Part shown: positions 1 through 7,374 of the stretch, piece after piece | Layout: each line of letters starts with the position of its first letter | How positions within the stretch are numbered: the stretch's first letter is position 1 | Assembly: GCA_030647435.1 (NCBI GenBank) | Contig: JAUSJX010000138.1 | Location: forward strand, 1-33,462 | From: Candidatus Rokuibacteriota bacterium | GTDB lineage: Bacteria > Methylomirabilota > Methylomirabilia > Rokubacteriales > CSP1-6 | DNA: 33,462 nucleotides | Direction of reading: 5' to 3' | Notes under the pieces: generated by a model | Told to the model about the DNA's origin: nothing | The model's input: only the letters and a program-made list of their open reading frames with translations | The model's database searches: none | Program-made: the position numbers and the translations under genes

Positions 1-59
1 CCACGCCAAGCCCCACCCAGCAACGCGCCTACGACCTGCTCAAGACGATCACGGTGTAG
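1..59 (+). CDS. C-terminal end of an unidentified CDS entering from the left edge
   Basis: From base 3 a frame runs for 18 codons to a TAG stop at 57-59. The residues (TPSPTQQRAYDLLKTITV) read like a real protein end rather than a shadow, and the Pro/Thr/Gln-rich tail resembles C-termini of some transposases. With only 18 residues the family cannot be settled. Function unknown. Confidence 0.3.
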   Translation, partial: TPSPTQQRAYDLLKTITV

Positions 60-307
60 ACAGAACCCTGCAGGCCGTCTGTGAGCTATCTCCACGAATC
101 AACGACCAATCTCGCTAAGGTGACGCAGGAACTTCAGCTTAACCCGGCCAGAAGCCGTTTTCGTCCGACGAAGCCGGGATCACCGGTTGCTGCTTGTTCG
201 CACTTGCCCTCGAGCGGCCCTTCGGAGCCGAAATGAACATATTTCCGGCCCGTTGGCTCGCAGACCCACCTTTGCGTTTCCTCGTCAGCCAGGGGGTCTG
301 ACGTCCA
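60..307. other. Intergenic stretch without a supported gene
   Basis: About 250 bases between the left-edge gene end and the broken acetyltransferase. Overlapping frames on both strands are open here, but none has a recognisable domain, a ribosome site or a sensible start. I see no terminator or RNA gene. Confidence 0.4.
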
Positions 308-1438
308 GTGGGTCAGAGGACCATCCGACAGTTCACAGGGAAAGTCGGGCTTCGAGCGATCCGGAAAGAATGGGAAACGCTCACGGCGACTTTGCCCGGC
401 CGTCGCTACTTCCACCTCTACCCGTGGTAGGAGTCCTATCTCGAGACGCTCGAGGAAAACCCGGCAACCGTGGATTTTCTCGTTGTCTATGACGGCGATG
501 CTCCGGTGGCCATTCTTCCGTTGAGGCGGCGGAAGCGCCACCTCTTCGGTGTCTCGGCCATGGTGCTTGAGAGCCCGCACGGGCACCACATGAAACTCGC
601 CGACCTCGTCTTCGCCAAGACGCCGGAGAACGCCGCCATCCTCTCCGAGGTCATCGCTCATCTGAGGCAGGCGCCCACGCAATGGGATGCGATCCATCTC
701 GCACGCCTCCTCGACGACTCGAGCGCGCTGTATGCCTTCCAATCCTATCCTCCCGCTCTCTCCATCATGCGGCCGTAATCGGTCTGTCACTACTTCGACC
801 TCCAGAAGCTTGAGAGAACGTCCGGAGGGCTCTCCCAGAACTTCCGTGGGAACCTTCGCAAGGCGCGCAATAAGCTCGCCCAGCTCCTGGACGTCCAGTT
901 CGTCCGCTCGCGCACAACCGTCGATATCGAGCCTCTGTTCGAGCAGTTCCTCGCCGTCGAAGCATCAGGTTGGAAGGGAGCCCGTGGATCGGCGATTCTG
1001 ATTGACGAACGGCTTCGTCGCTTCTATGAAGGCGTGATGCGCAAGTACGCCGGGTCGGGGACCTGTGAGATCAATGTCCTTCGGGCGCGGGGGCAGTGCC
1101 TGGCCGCGCAGTTCTGTCTGCTGACCGACGACACGAAGTACGTCATCAAGATAGGCTACGACGAAGCGTACGCGCGCTGCGCCCCTGGCAACCTGCTCTT
1201 CGAATGGCTCCTCAACGATTCCAAGGAGCGTCACTTCCGGTTCCTCAACGTCATCAGCGATGCCGAGTGGCACCTGGATTGGAGGCCGCTCTCTCACCAG
1301 GTCTCCGACCTCTTCGTGTTCAACCGCACGCCCGCCGGGTTGACCGCGTTCGCCGCGGGCCGCCTACGCCTCGCGGGGGGCCGGATCTGGCGGGCGCTGC
1401 GCGGAAGGCATGGGGCGTCAAAACCCCCGAAACTGTAA
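308..1438 (+). pseudogene. CelD/BcsL-like GNAT acetyltransferase, broken by two in-frame stops
   Basis: One frame can be read from about 308 (possible GTG) to TAA 1436-1438, about 377 codons, interrupted by TAG at 428-430 and TAA at 776-778. Between and after the stops the same frame gives family-typical text: an aromatic patch then ESYLETL, a strand with FLVVYDGDAPVAILPLRRR, a central block with LSQNFRGNLRKARNKL, FEQFLAVEASGWKG, and a C-terminal half with AAQFCLLTDDTKYVIKIGYDE and APGNLLFEWLL. This is the pattern of the CelD/BcsL acetyltransferase domain (Acetyltransf_6), often found in exopolysaccharide clusters and thought to transfer acyl groups to sugar or aminoacyl substrates. No frameshift is needed, only two nonsense codons. 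It is most likely inactive; sequencing error at both sites is less likely but possible. Confidence 0.8.
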
Positions 1439-1661
1439 ACAGTTCGGCCTTCGCAGAGCGGGCCTCATGAGATCGGGTCGCCACGCCGGTGAATGGCTCG
1501 CTTGGTGTTCGGCCGCGCAGGCGGTAGCCCTGGGTTCCATAAACTGCCGAGACGTCTGAGCGAAGAGGGTTAGCGCCAGTGTTTCTACTTTTACAGCGAC
1601 CGTCTCGCGCGCGCCCTGTTTCCGCCCTAGACACTCAGTTTCGGGACAAACGTGTTGGTGA

Positions 1662-1805
1662 AGGATCTCGAGGTGTCCGGCGTTCGTCATCGCGGGGGCG
1701 GCGGGGGCGCGGGCGACGAGCGCCGGAGTCGGCGTGCTGCTGACGGAGCGCGGCACTCCAGCCGACGAGGATCGGACTCCGGACACCGGCGAGGAGTCAT
1801 CGTGA
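1662..1805 (+). pseudogene. Possible 3' fragment of an unidentified gene, overlapping the next start
   Basis: A frame without a start codon is open from just after TGA 1659-1661 to TGA 1803-1805. Its text includes CPAFVIAGAAGARATSAGVG then VLLTERGTPADEDRTPDTG, which reads like a protein C-terminus. Its stop overlaps the GTG start of the downstream acetyltransferase by a GTGA tetranucleotide, the usual sign of translational coupling. The 5' part appears lost. I cannot name the family. Chance is a real alternative because high-GC DNA keeps many frames open. Confidence 0.3.
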
Positions 1806-2494
1806 CGATCGCGAGGGCGCGCGAGATCCTCCGCTGGGAAGGTGTGACGGGTTTCCTGACACGCGGCATCCGGAAGCTCCTGAGGCCCGTCGTTCGCGTG
1901 CGCTGCCTGCTGTTCTTCGAGATGGACCTGACGCAGCCGTTCCCGGTTATCGAGGCTCGCGTACCCGTGACCATGCGGGTGGCGACGGCGGAGGACCTCG
2001 ACACGCTCGCCGACGAACTGACGTCGTTCTGGGTGAATCTCGCCGCCGCCCGAGAACAGCTCGATCGTGGAGACCTGCTGTGTCTGACCTTCGCGAACGG
2101 CACGCTCGTCAACCGTGGATGGGTCACGTTCTCGTCTCCCTCGGTCGAGGAGTTGGGGGTGCTCCTGGAGCTCCAGCCCGGCGAGTCGTGCCTCTACGGA
2201 TCCGTGACCAGGCCGGAGTGGCGGGGATTCCGCATCGAGCCGGCGGCGGCCCTGTTCCGGAACGGGCTCCAGCGCGCGCGAGGGTACAGACGCCACATCT
2301 CGTGGGTGTGGGCCGACAACCAGGCGAACGTGCGGCCGCAGGCGACGCGGGGGCGCCGCGTGACCAAGCGCGTGTGGACCGTCTGGATCTGGGGCATGCG
2401 CCGGCCGCTCCTGTTCGGCGCAACGCGGAAAGGATCGCCCTCGCTCGTCCGACCTGCTGCTCCTCGCCTACCGACACGCCCTCCGGGTGGGTGA
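1802..2494 (+). CDS. GNAT-family acetyltransferase with an altered C-terminus
   Basis: GTG at 1802 is chosen because GAGGAG sits five bases upstream (1791-1796) and the text from there (TIARAREIL) is coherent, whereas the 50 codons before it are Gly/Arg-rich noise. The protein has about 230 residues. It shows an N-terminal helix, a strand with PVTMRVATAEDLDTLADEL, the acetyl-CoA region around LYGSVTRPEWRGFRIEPAA, and WVWADNQANVR near the GNAT C-terminal end. Such small acetyltransferases occur in polysaccharide clusters, where they probably acylate a sugar or lipid precursor; the substrate is unknown. From about base 2445 the reading frame runs into sequence that belongs, in another frame, to a tyrosine recombinase, so the last ~15 residues look foreign. 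The catalytic core seems complete, so activity is possible. Confidence 0.65.
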   Translation: MTIARAREILRWEGVTGFLTRGIRKLLRPVVRVRCLLFFEMDLTQPFPVIEARVPVTMRVATAEDLDTLADELTSFWVNLAAAREQLDRGDLLCLTFANGTLVNRGWVTFSSPSVEELGVLLELQPGESCLYGSVTRPEWRGFRIEPAAALFRNGLQRARGYRRHISWVWADNQANVRPQATRGRRVTKRVWTVWIWGMRRPLLFGATRKGSPSLVRPAAPRLPTRPPGG

Positions 2495-2893
2495 AGTCGT
2501 CGCGTTGCGGTGGGAGCAGGTGGACTTGACCCAGGGGCTCCTGCATGTCAACGGGCTCAAGCACGGCGTGCCGAGCACCCATCTCCTGCGTGGCGCCGAG
2601 CTGCGGGTCTTGCGCCGGCTCCTGCGGAACTCGTCGTCACCCTACGTCTTCACCACGGAGCGTAAGGGGCCGCTCACCACGTCAGCCGTCAGAAAGATCA
2701 CGGCCAGGGCCGGGGGGAGGTCGCGAAGATCGGCTTCCCGGTCTACCCCCACATGTTGCGGCACGCGACGGGCTACTACATCGCCAACCGGGGTGAGGAT
2801 CCGCGGAGCATCCAGGCGTACCTCGTCCACCGGAACATCTCCCACACCGTCCGGTACACGGAGATGGCGCCCGACAGGTTTAAGGGGTTCTGA
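2445..2893 (+). pseudogene. Tyrosine recombinase/integrase, 5'-truncated and frameshifted
   Basis: The first frame (to about 2712) reads LLLLAYRHALRVGEVVALRW then EQVDLTQGLLHVNGLK and PSTHLLRGAELRVLRR, the start of an XerC/FimB-like catalytic domain including the R of the RVGE box. The frame changes in a G6 run at 2712-2717. The continuation reads EVAKIGFPVYPHMLRHATGY, AYLVHRNISHTVRYTEMAP and stops at TGA 2891-2893. Thus the HxLRH box, the second His region (LVHR where LGHR is usual) and the tyrosine nucleophile in RYTEM are visible. The N-terminal DNA-binding arm is missing, and the gene begins abruptly inside the 3' end of the acetyltransferase. This is a dead integrase, probably the remnant of an integrated element together with the adjacent primase fragment. 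Confidence 0.85.
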
Positions 2894-2941
2894 AACGACT
2901 AAGCGACGATCAGCGGCGCCACTGGACGCGCACGCACGCTG

Positions 2942-3232
2942 TCAACGTGCGCGGGGAACGGCCGGGAAGTAGTACGCGACGAACTTGTCCAGCACGTCCT
3001 GCCGCGCTTCGACCGTCGCCGGGGTGCCGGGGTCTGCTGCCCGGTCACCGTGAGGTATCGGCCACGGTCATAGACCTCGCCTGATCGGCTTTGTACCCCC
3101 TGGGCAGCACCCGGAGCAAATTCCGATACTGCGCTGCCTAAGGGTTCCGGATCGCGCGTCTGGACGATGTGGAGGCCCTTGCCGCAATTCTCGAGTTGAG
3201 GGATTTGGTCGAGTAGTGCCCGGCGAGGGTTA
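2942..3232 (-). pseudogene. Fragment of a prim-pol type (bifunctional) DNA primase/polymerase
   Basis: On the minus strand one frame reads GKGLHIVQTRDP and then SRSGEVYDRGRYLTVTGQQ. After a one-base shift near 3025 it continues PGTPATVEARQDVLDKFVAY and stops at TGA (2944-2942). The sequence GxGLHI, then E-x-YD-x-GR-(F/Y)-x-TVTG, followed by PGTP-x-T(V/I)E-x-RQ is the signature of phage/plasmid prim-pol domains, as I recall the family. Only about 95 residues remain and the N-terminal catalytic acids are absent. It lies tail-to-tail with the broken integrase, so both are likely relics of one mobile element. A profile search with the prim-pol family would settle this. Confidence 0.5.
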
Positions 3233-3271
3233 TCTTTGCATCGTGAGCGCTCACCGTTTTGCTGCTTGCGC

Positions 3272-4894
3272 TCATTTCGGATTGGGGTCAGAGCTGTGCG
3301 CACGACCCACCTGATACACGACGCCGTCAGAGAAAGAAATCGGGTTACGCTCCGGGAACTTTTCGGGCGTATCCAGCGAGCGCAGGAATCTGAATTCTTC
3401 GGCGTCCCACCTTGGAGTTTCCGGATAGCCGAAGGAGTACACCAGATAGCGAGCGTGGGCTTTGCTCGCTAGACTGTCGACAGCGTCCCAGCCTGCTAAG
3501 CCCTTCGCCGAAAAGGGAGGCCGTGGAAGGCCGAGGACAGGATTGGGACACCAGTAGGCAAGATCGGGTCCACGGTTTGTGAGGATGGTTTCGTTCGGAG
3601 CAACGTTCATCTTCACCCAAGCTATGGTCGGGCTGCGGCTTCCTGCTGCGATGTAACCTTCCTCCTGGGATGAGACGTAGAGAGCCGTCACGGCGAGCTG
3701 GCAAAGAAGCCAGAGAATGCAGGCAAGGTGGACCCATCGGCTGGCAATGGCTGGATTGCCGACCCGCAGTGCCCACCCAAGCAGCAGGACAAAACACCAG
3801 GGAAGGTAGATCGTCACGTAACGTGTCTCAAGTGGCACCCCGACGGTGGCGCAGCCACGTACAGCAACAGCCAGACCCAGGACGATGAAGAGGCCGATGA
3901 CGCCCGAGGGAACGGCGCCCGGCAGTGGTAGCTGGTGCTTGCGCATCGCGGCGCTGGTCTGCCAGAACGAGAGGAGGGCCAACCCGATCAAGCCCCCGAG
4001 CAGTGCGAGTTCAAAAGGACGGAGCAGCGAGAGTCTCGGTCCGAGGAGATCCTTCCAGCCGAAGATGGACGCTACTGTTGCCCGGACCGAGTTGCCCAGC
4101 GTGGACCAGAACAAATCCCCGCCGTGAGACGAATAAACCAGCGCCCCCGATACGACCCAGTTCCTCAGGAAAACCGCGCCTACAACCAGCCCTGCTGGGC
4201 CTGCTGCCGCAGCGAGATGCAGAGCACGACTCCGAAGGTTTCTCTTTGTAACAGGCAGCAGGGCCGCGATTACCACGCCAGCGACACAGGCGACGCCAAC
4301 GTACCGCAGCAGGAACGCAGCCCCCGCACCCGCGCTCGCCGTCAGCCAGCAGTAAGTCATCTCCCGGGGGGTCTGCGCCTGCAGCCCGCGAATCGTGTAG
4401 AGGAGCGACAAGGTGGACAAAAGTAAGAACGGCGATTCCGCTGTCACGGAGGAGGCGAATACCACCGTAGGATATAGCGCCATCACAACGCCGGTGCACA
4501 GCAGGGCGCGAGCCGGTGGTAGAAAGAACCGGGCCAACCCGTAGATTGGAAGGGGAAGTAGCGTGAATGATAAGAGGCAGATCAGGCGACCCGCAAAGTA
4601 CGGATCAACCCCAAGGGTGACAAGAGCGGCGATGGCCAATGGATACCCCGGCGGCCACAAGCTGGTGGCTGTCGGAACCCTGCCGGTCTTATATACGGGA
4701 TCCCAATAGGCCCATTTGTGCGTGAGCCCCTTTCCGTGGGCTATGTTCTGCGCCATGTCCAGATATGTCACGCTGTCCGGTGACAGGCCCGATCCCGACG
4801 ACCACAGGCCAATGCCGACTCCAGCGGAGCCAATACACACGAGGCCCAGCGCAACAACGACGACGAACGTTTGAGCCCGTTCGGTGGTGATCAT
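3272..4894 (-). CDS. GT39/ArnT-like integral membrane glycosyltransferase
   Basis: A protein of 540 residues from ATG 4894-4892; an in-frame ATG 17 codons upstream (4945) is possible, and neither has a clear ribosome site. It shows an N-terminal membrane helix, then a periplasmic loop with SPDSVTYLDMAQNIAHGKG, carrying the acidic residues typical of GT-C enzymes of the dolichyl-phosphate-mannose-protein mannosyltransferase family, then WPPGYPLAIA and about ten further hydrophobic segments. The C-terminal ~100 residues form a soluble domain. Members use polyprenyl-phosphate sugars to glycosylate lipid or protein acceptors on the outer face of the inner membrane. It stands alone on the minus strand, divergent from the methyltransferase gene. 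The donor and acceptor are unknown. Confidence 0.8.
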   Translation of the reverse strand: MITTERAQTFVVVVALGLVCIGSAGVGIGLWSSGSGLSPDSVTYLDMAQNIAHGKGLTHKWAYWDPVYKTGRVPTATSLWPPGYPLAIAALVTLGVDPYFAGRLICLLSFTLLPLPIYGLARFFLPPARALLCTGVVMALYPTVVFASSVTAESPFLLLSTLSLLYTIRGLQAQTPREMTYCWLTASAGAGAAFLLRYVGVACVAGVVIAALLPVTKRNLRSRALHLAAAAGPAGLVVGAVFLRNWVVSGALVYSSHGGDLFWSTLGNSVRATVASIFGWKDLLGPRLSLLRPFELALLGGLIGLALLSFWQTSAAMRKHQLPLPGAVPSGVIGLFIVLGLAVAVRGCATVGVPLETRYVTIYLPWCFVLLLGWALRVGNPAIASRWVHLACILWLLCQLAVTALYVSSQEEGYIAAGSRSPTIAWVKMNVAPNETILTNRGPDLAYWCPNPVLGLPRPPFSAKGLAGWDAVDSLASKAHARYLVYSFGYPETPRWDAEEFRFLRSLDTPEKFPERNPISFSDGVVYQVGRAHSSDPNPK

Positions 4895-5313
4895 GCTTCG
4901 AGAGGGAGCTGTTTTGCGTACGCGCTCGTCAACTTGCCCTCGCATTCATGACTTGTGAGCCTACCCCGTGAGGCGCCTTCGCGAGGGTTCCCCCAGGTCC
5001 ACGTTGCCATCCCGGTGAGAATCCACAGCCTCCCAGCGCCTCCCCCCAACTCCCCTTGCGGACGGAAGCTATGTCGCGGGGACGGCACAAGTCAACTGGA
5101 ACCTTCGCAATGAAGCCCTTCAGGCCGACGCGCGGAGCAACCGGTGACATCTTGCGCACGATTCTGCCAGGGACTATGCTCCAAGCACTGTGAGTGGCGT
5201 GGCCGTCTCTAAGGTCCTGCAGTCACGAGCGCTGGCAACCGCCTGCGAGACGTTAGCCTGTCCGAACTCGCAGCCGGATTCCGCGGGAGAGGCCTCGTCC
5301 AGCGGCGGCGCGC
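4895..5313. other. Divergent intergenic region between the GT39 and methyltransferase genes
   Basis: About 420 bases with no supported gene. It should hold promoters for both flanking genes, but I see no confident -35/-10 pair. The last ~40 bases match the 3' end of the GT2 gene 1.9 kb downstream (see the repeat at 5275), which suggests that this interval is a recombination scar. Confidence 0.45.
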
Positions 5314-5321
5314 ATGACTGA
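5275..5321 (+). repeat. Copy 1 of a 47-bp repeat: relic of a GT2-gene 3' end
   Basis: Bases 5275-5321 match 7199-7245 at 42 of 47 positions. In the second copy the sequence encodes the last residues of the GT2 protein (DSAGQASSSGVAQD, stop). Here it encodes DSAGEASSSGGAHD and a TGA at 5319-5321 that overlaps the methyltransferase start (ATG 5314). Upstream of 5275 the similarity ends. This is therefore the tail of a second, otherwise deleted glycosyltransferase gene, once translationally coupled to the methyltransferase. Confidence 0.75.
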
Positions 5322-6111
5322 TCGGTTCGGAGTCGAGGAGATCCGCCGGTTCTGGACGGAGCAGGCGCTTCGGCATGGCGCTTCGCCATCGGCTTCCTGG
5401 TCCGACCGGCCCGTCCTCGACCTGGAGGTCCGCGAGATCGCGACGCACCTCGCCGGCGGGCAGCGCATCCTCGACGTCGGATGCGCCAACGGGTACTCGA
5501 CCGTGCAACTGGCGGCCAGGTGCGACGTGCACGTACGGGGCCTCGACCTCATTCCGGAGATGATCATCGAGGCGCGGCGGCGGCTAGCGACCCTGCCCGC
5601 GGAGTTAGCGCGGCGCGTCGAGTTCGATGTGGGTGACATCACGGCGCTCCACGAGCCGCCCGAGTCATACGACCGGGTCATCGTCATCCGGGTCCTGATC
5701 AACCTCGAGGACTGGGAGCGACAGATGGGCGCGCTGGATCAGTGCGCCCGCGTCCTCCGCCGGGGCGGTCTGCTCCTACTCTCAGAGGCAACCGTGCAGG
5801 GGTGGAACGCGCTGAACCGGTTCCGCCGTGAATGGGGACTGCCTGACATCCCAATGCCGCCATTCAACACCTACCTGGACGAGGAGCGTCTGACCGCCTC
5901 GGCCTCGGCGCGGTGGGACGTCGTCGAGACCTCTAACTTCGCGAGCAGCTACTACGTCGCTACCCGCGTTGTGAAGCCTCTCCTCGCACGCGTGGCGGCG
6001 GCCGATGTGAACGTCGCCGACCCGCTCATGGAGTGGAACCGCTGGGCCTCTCTCCTGCCGGCGGCCGGCGACTACGGAACGCAGAAGCTCTTCGTCTTAC
6101 GCAAGCGATAA
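5314..6111 (+). CDS. Class I SAM-dependent methyltransferase
   Basis: 265 residues, ATG 5314. The Rossmann motif I ILDVGCANGYST lies at about 52-63, and the acidic residue binding the SAM ribose is in GLDLI (D78). DVGDIT at about 105-110 and a motif IV-like strand (YDRVIVIRVLINL) follow, then CARVLRRGGLLLLSEATVQG. This is a Methyltransf_11/25-type fold, cytoplasmic, with an unknown substrate. Neighbours make a nucleotide-sugar or lipid-linked saccharide acceptor plausible. The start overlaps the stop of a relic GT2 tail, so it was probably part of a glycosyltransferase operon. Downstream, 174 bases separate it from the next GT2. Confidence 0.8.
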   Translation: MTDRFGVEEIRRFWTEQALRHGASPSASWSDRPVLDLEVREIATHLAGGQRILDVGCANGYSTVQLAARCDVHVRGLDLIPEMIIEARRRLATLPAELARRVEFDVGDITALHEPPESYDRVIVIRVLINLEDWERQMGALDQCARVLRRGGLLLLSEATVQGWNALNRFRREWGLPDIPMPPFNTYLDEERLTASASARWDVVETSNFASSYYVATRVVKPLLARVAAADVNVADPLMEWNRWASLLPAAGDYGTQKLFVLRKR

Positions 6112-6285
6112 CGGCGATCCCGTTCAGCCGACCAGGGCTCGCGGGCATGGACCGCAACTATATGGCCGACGGTCTTCGTCCCGGTCGCCAACGATGAGCG
6201 GTTGGTCGCGCGACATCCGGAGGAAGGATCTTCCGCAGCTTACATCGGTGCCGGATCCGCGCCGATGTGGAGCATACTGAAGACG

Positions 6286-7245
6286 ATGACGCAGCCGGGA
6301 GTCTCGATCGTCGTGCCGGTTTACAACAGCGAGGCGACGCTTGCTGAGCTGGTGGCCGGTCTCGCGCGCGTACTACCGGGAGCGGCGCCGGCGTGCGAAG
6401 CGATCCTGGTCGACGACGGGAGCCGAGACGGCAGCGGCCGGGTCGTTGACGAGCTAGCGAGCAAACACCCGTGGGTGCGCGCCATCCACCTCTCGCGCAA
6501 CTACGGTCAACACAACGCCACGCTGTGCGGAGTGAGAGCCGCGGGCTATGAAACGATCGTGACCATGGACGATGACCTCCAGCACCCACCGGAGACCGTG
6601 TTGCTTCTGCTCGCCAAACTTCGGGAAGGATATGATGTCGTGTACGGTTCGCCCGAAGAGGAGGCCCACGGCTTCTTCCGTGACCTCGCTTCGGTGATAA
6701 CCAAGTTCGCTCTCCAGAGCGCGATGGGCGTCGAGACAGCCCGCGGCGTCAGCGCCCTGCGCGCCTTCCGCACGGATCTGCGGCGCGCCTTCGCGGATTA
6801 TCGAAGCCCCTTTGTCTCCATCGACGTCCTCCTAACCTGGGCCACGACGCGGTTTACCTCGATTCGGGTGCCGCATGTCGAGCGGCCCGCCGGATCTTCA
6901 AACTACACGTTCTGGATGCTCGTGCGGCATGCGGTCAATATGATGACGGGGTTCTCTACGGCCCCGCTCCAGCTCGCAAGCTTCGTCGGCTTCTCGTTCA
7001 CTTTTCTTGGTGTGCTCGTTCTCGCGTGGGTCGTAGGCCGCTACCTTGTCACTGGGTCCAGCGTTGCTGGCTTCCCTTTCCTCGCTTCAATAATCGCGAT
7101 TTTCGCCGGCGCGCAACTCTTCGCCCTCGGCATTATCGGCGAGTACCTCGCTCGCATGCACTTCCGCAGCATGGAACGTCCCACATACGTGGTGCGGGCG
7201 GATTCCGCGGGACAGGCTTCGTCCAGCGGCGTTGCGCAGGACTGA
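6286..7245 (+). CDS. GT2 polyprenyl-phosphate glycosyltransferase, ArnC/GtrB/DPM1-like
   Basis: 319 residues from ATG 6286; the frame is open further upstream (ATG 6265, TTG 6202) but similarity to the family begins at VSIVVPVYNSE, residues 6-15. The GT-A nucleotide-binding VDDGSRDGS (42-50) and catalytic metal motif MDDDLQHPPE (94-103) are intact. Two C-terminal membrane helices (about 235-290) end with GIIGEYLARMHFR, as in the ArnC/GtrB/dolichol-phosphate mannose synthase group. The enzyme transfers a sugar from a nucleotide carrier to undecaprenyl phosphate on the inner face of the membrane. The following gene relic (flippase) and the WecE homologue fit an aminosugar-lipid pathway. The last residues are duplicated before the upstream methyltransferase. 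Confidence 0.85.
   Translation: MTQPGVSIVVPVYNSEATLAELVAGLARVLPGAAPACEAILVDDGSRDGSGRVVDELASKHPWVRAIHLSRNYGQHNATLCGVRAAGYETIVTMDDDLQHPPETVLLLLAKLREGYDVVYGSPEEEAHGFFRDLASVITKFALQSAMGVETARGVSALRAFRTDLRRAFADYRSPFVSIDVLLTWATTRFTSIRVPHVERPAGSSNYTFWMLVRHAVNMMTGFSTAPLQLASFVGFSFTFLGVLVLAWVVGRYLVTGSSVAGFPFLASIIAIFAGAQLFALGIIGEYLARMHFRSMERPTYVVRADSAGQASSSGVAQD
7199..7245 (+). repeat. Copy 2 of the 47-bp repeat (3' end of the GT2 gene)
   Basis: Partner of 5275-5321, with 42 of 47 bases identical; here it is the natural 3' end of the intact GT2 gene, including its TGA stop. Two related GT2 genes probably once stood in tandem, or one tail was copied by recombination. Confidence 0.75.
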
Positions 7246-7353
7246 ACTGTGATTCTATCGGCGCAGCTTATCGGGCTGATCCTCGTCGTCGCCGGTACTG
7301 TCCTCGGAAGCCCGTCAGATGGCGAGCTCACGAGCGCGCGTTCGCGAGCATGA
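7246..7353 (+). pseudogene. C-terminal relic of an SMR/EamA-type (ArnE/F-like) flippase
   Basis: Immediately after the GT2 stop and in the same frame, 35 codons run to TGA 7351-7353. They start with a possible GTG at 7249 and read LSAQLIGLILVVAGTVLG followed by a polar tail. The pattern of a short polar stretch, then L-x-G-x-x-L-I/V-x-x-G-V, is that of the last membrane helix of small multidrug resistance-type proteins, which includes the ArnE/ArnF aminoarabinose-lipid flippase subunits. The first three helices are absent. Position between an ArnC-like GT2 and a WecE/ArnB-like aminotransferase strengthens the reading. The alternative is a genuine 34-residue membrane peptide. Confidence 0.5.
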
Positions 7354-7374
7354 CTTGCTCTAGGGGAGACTAAG

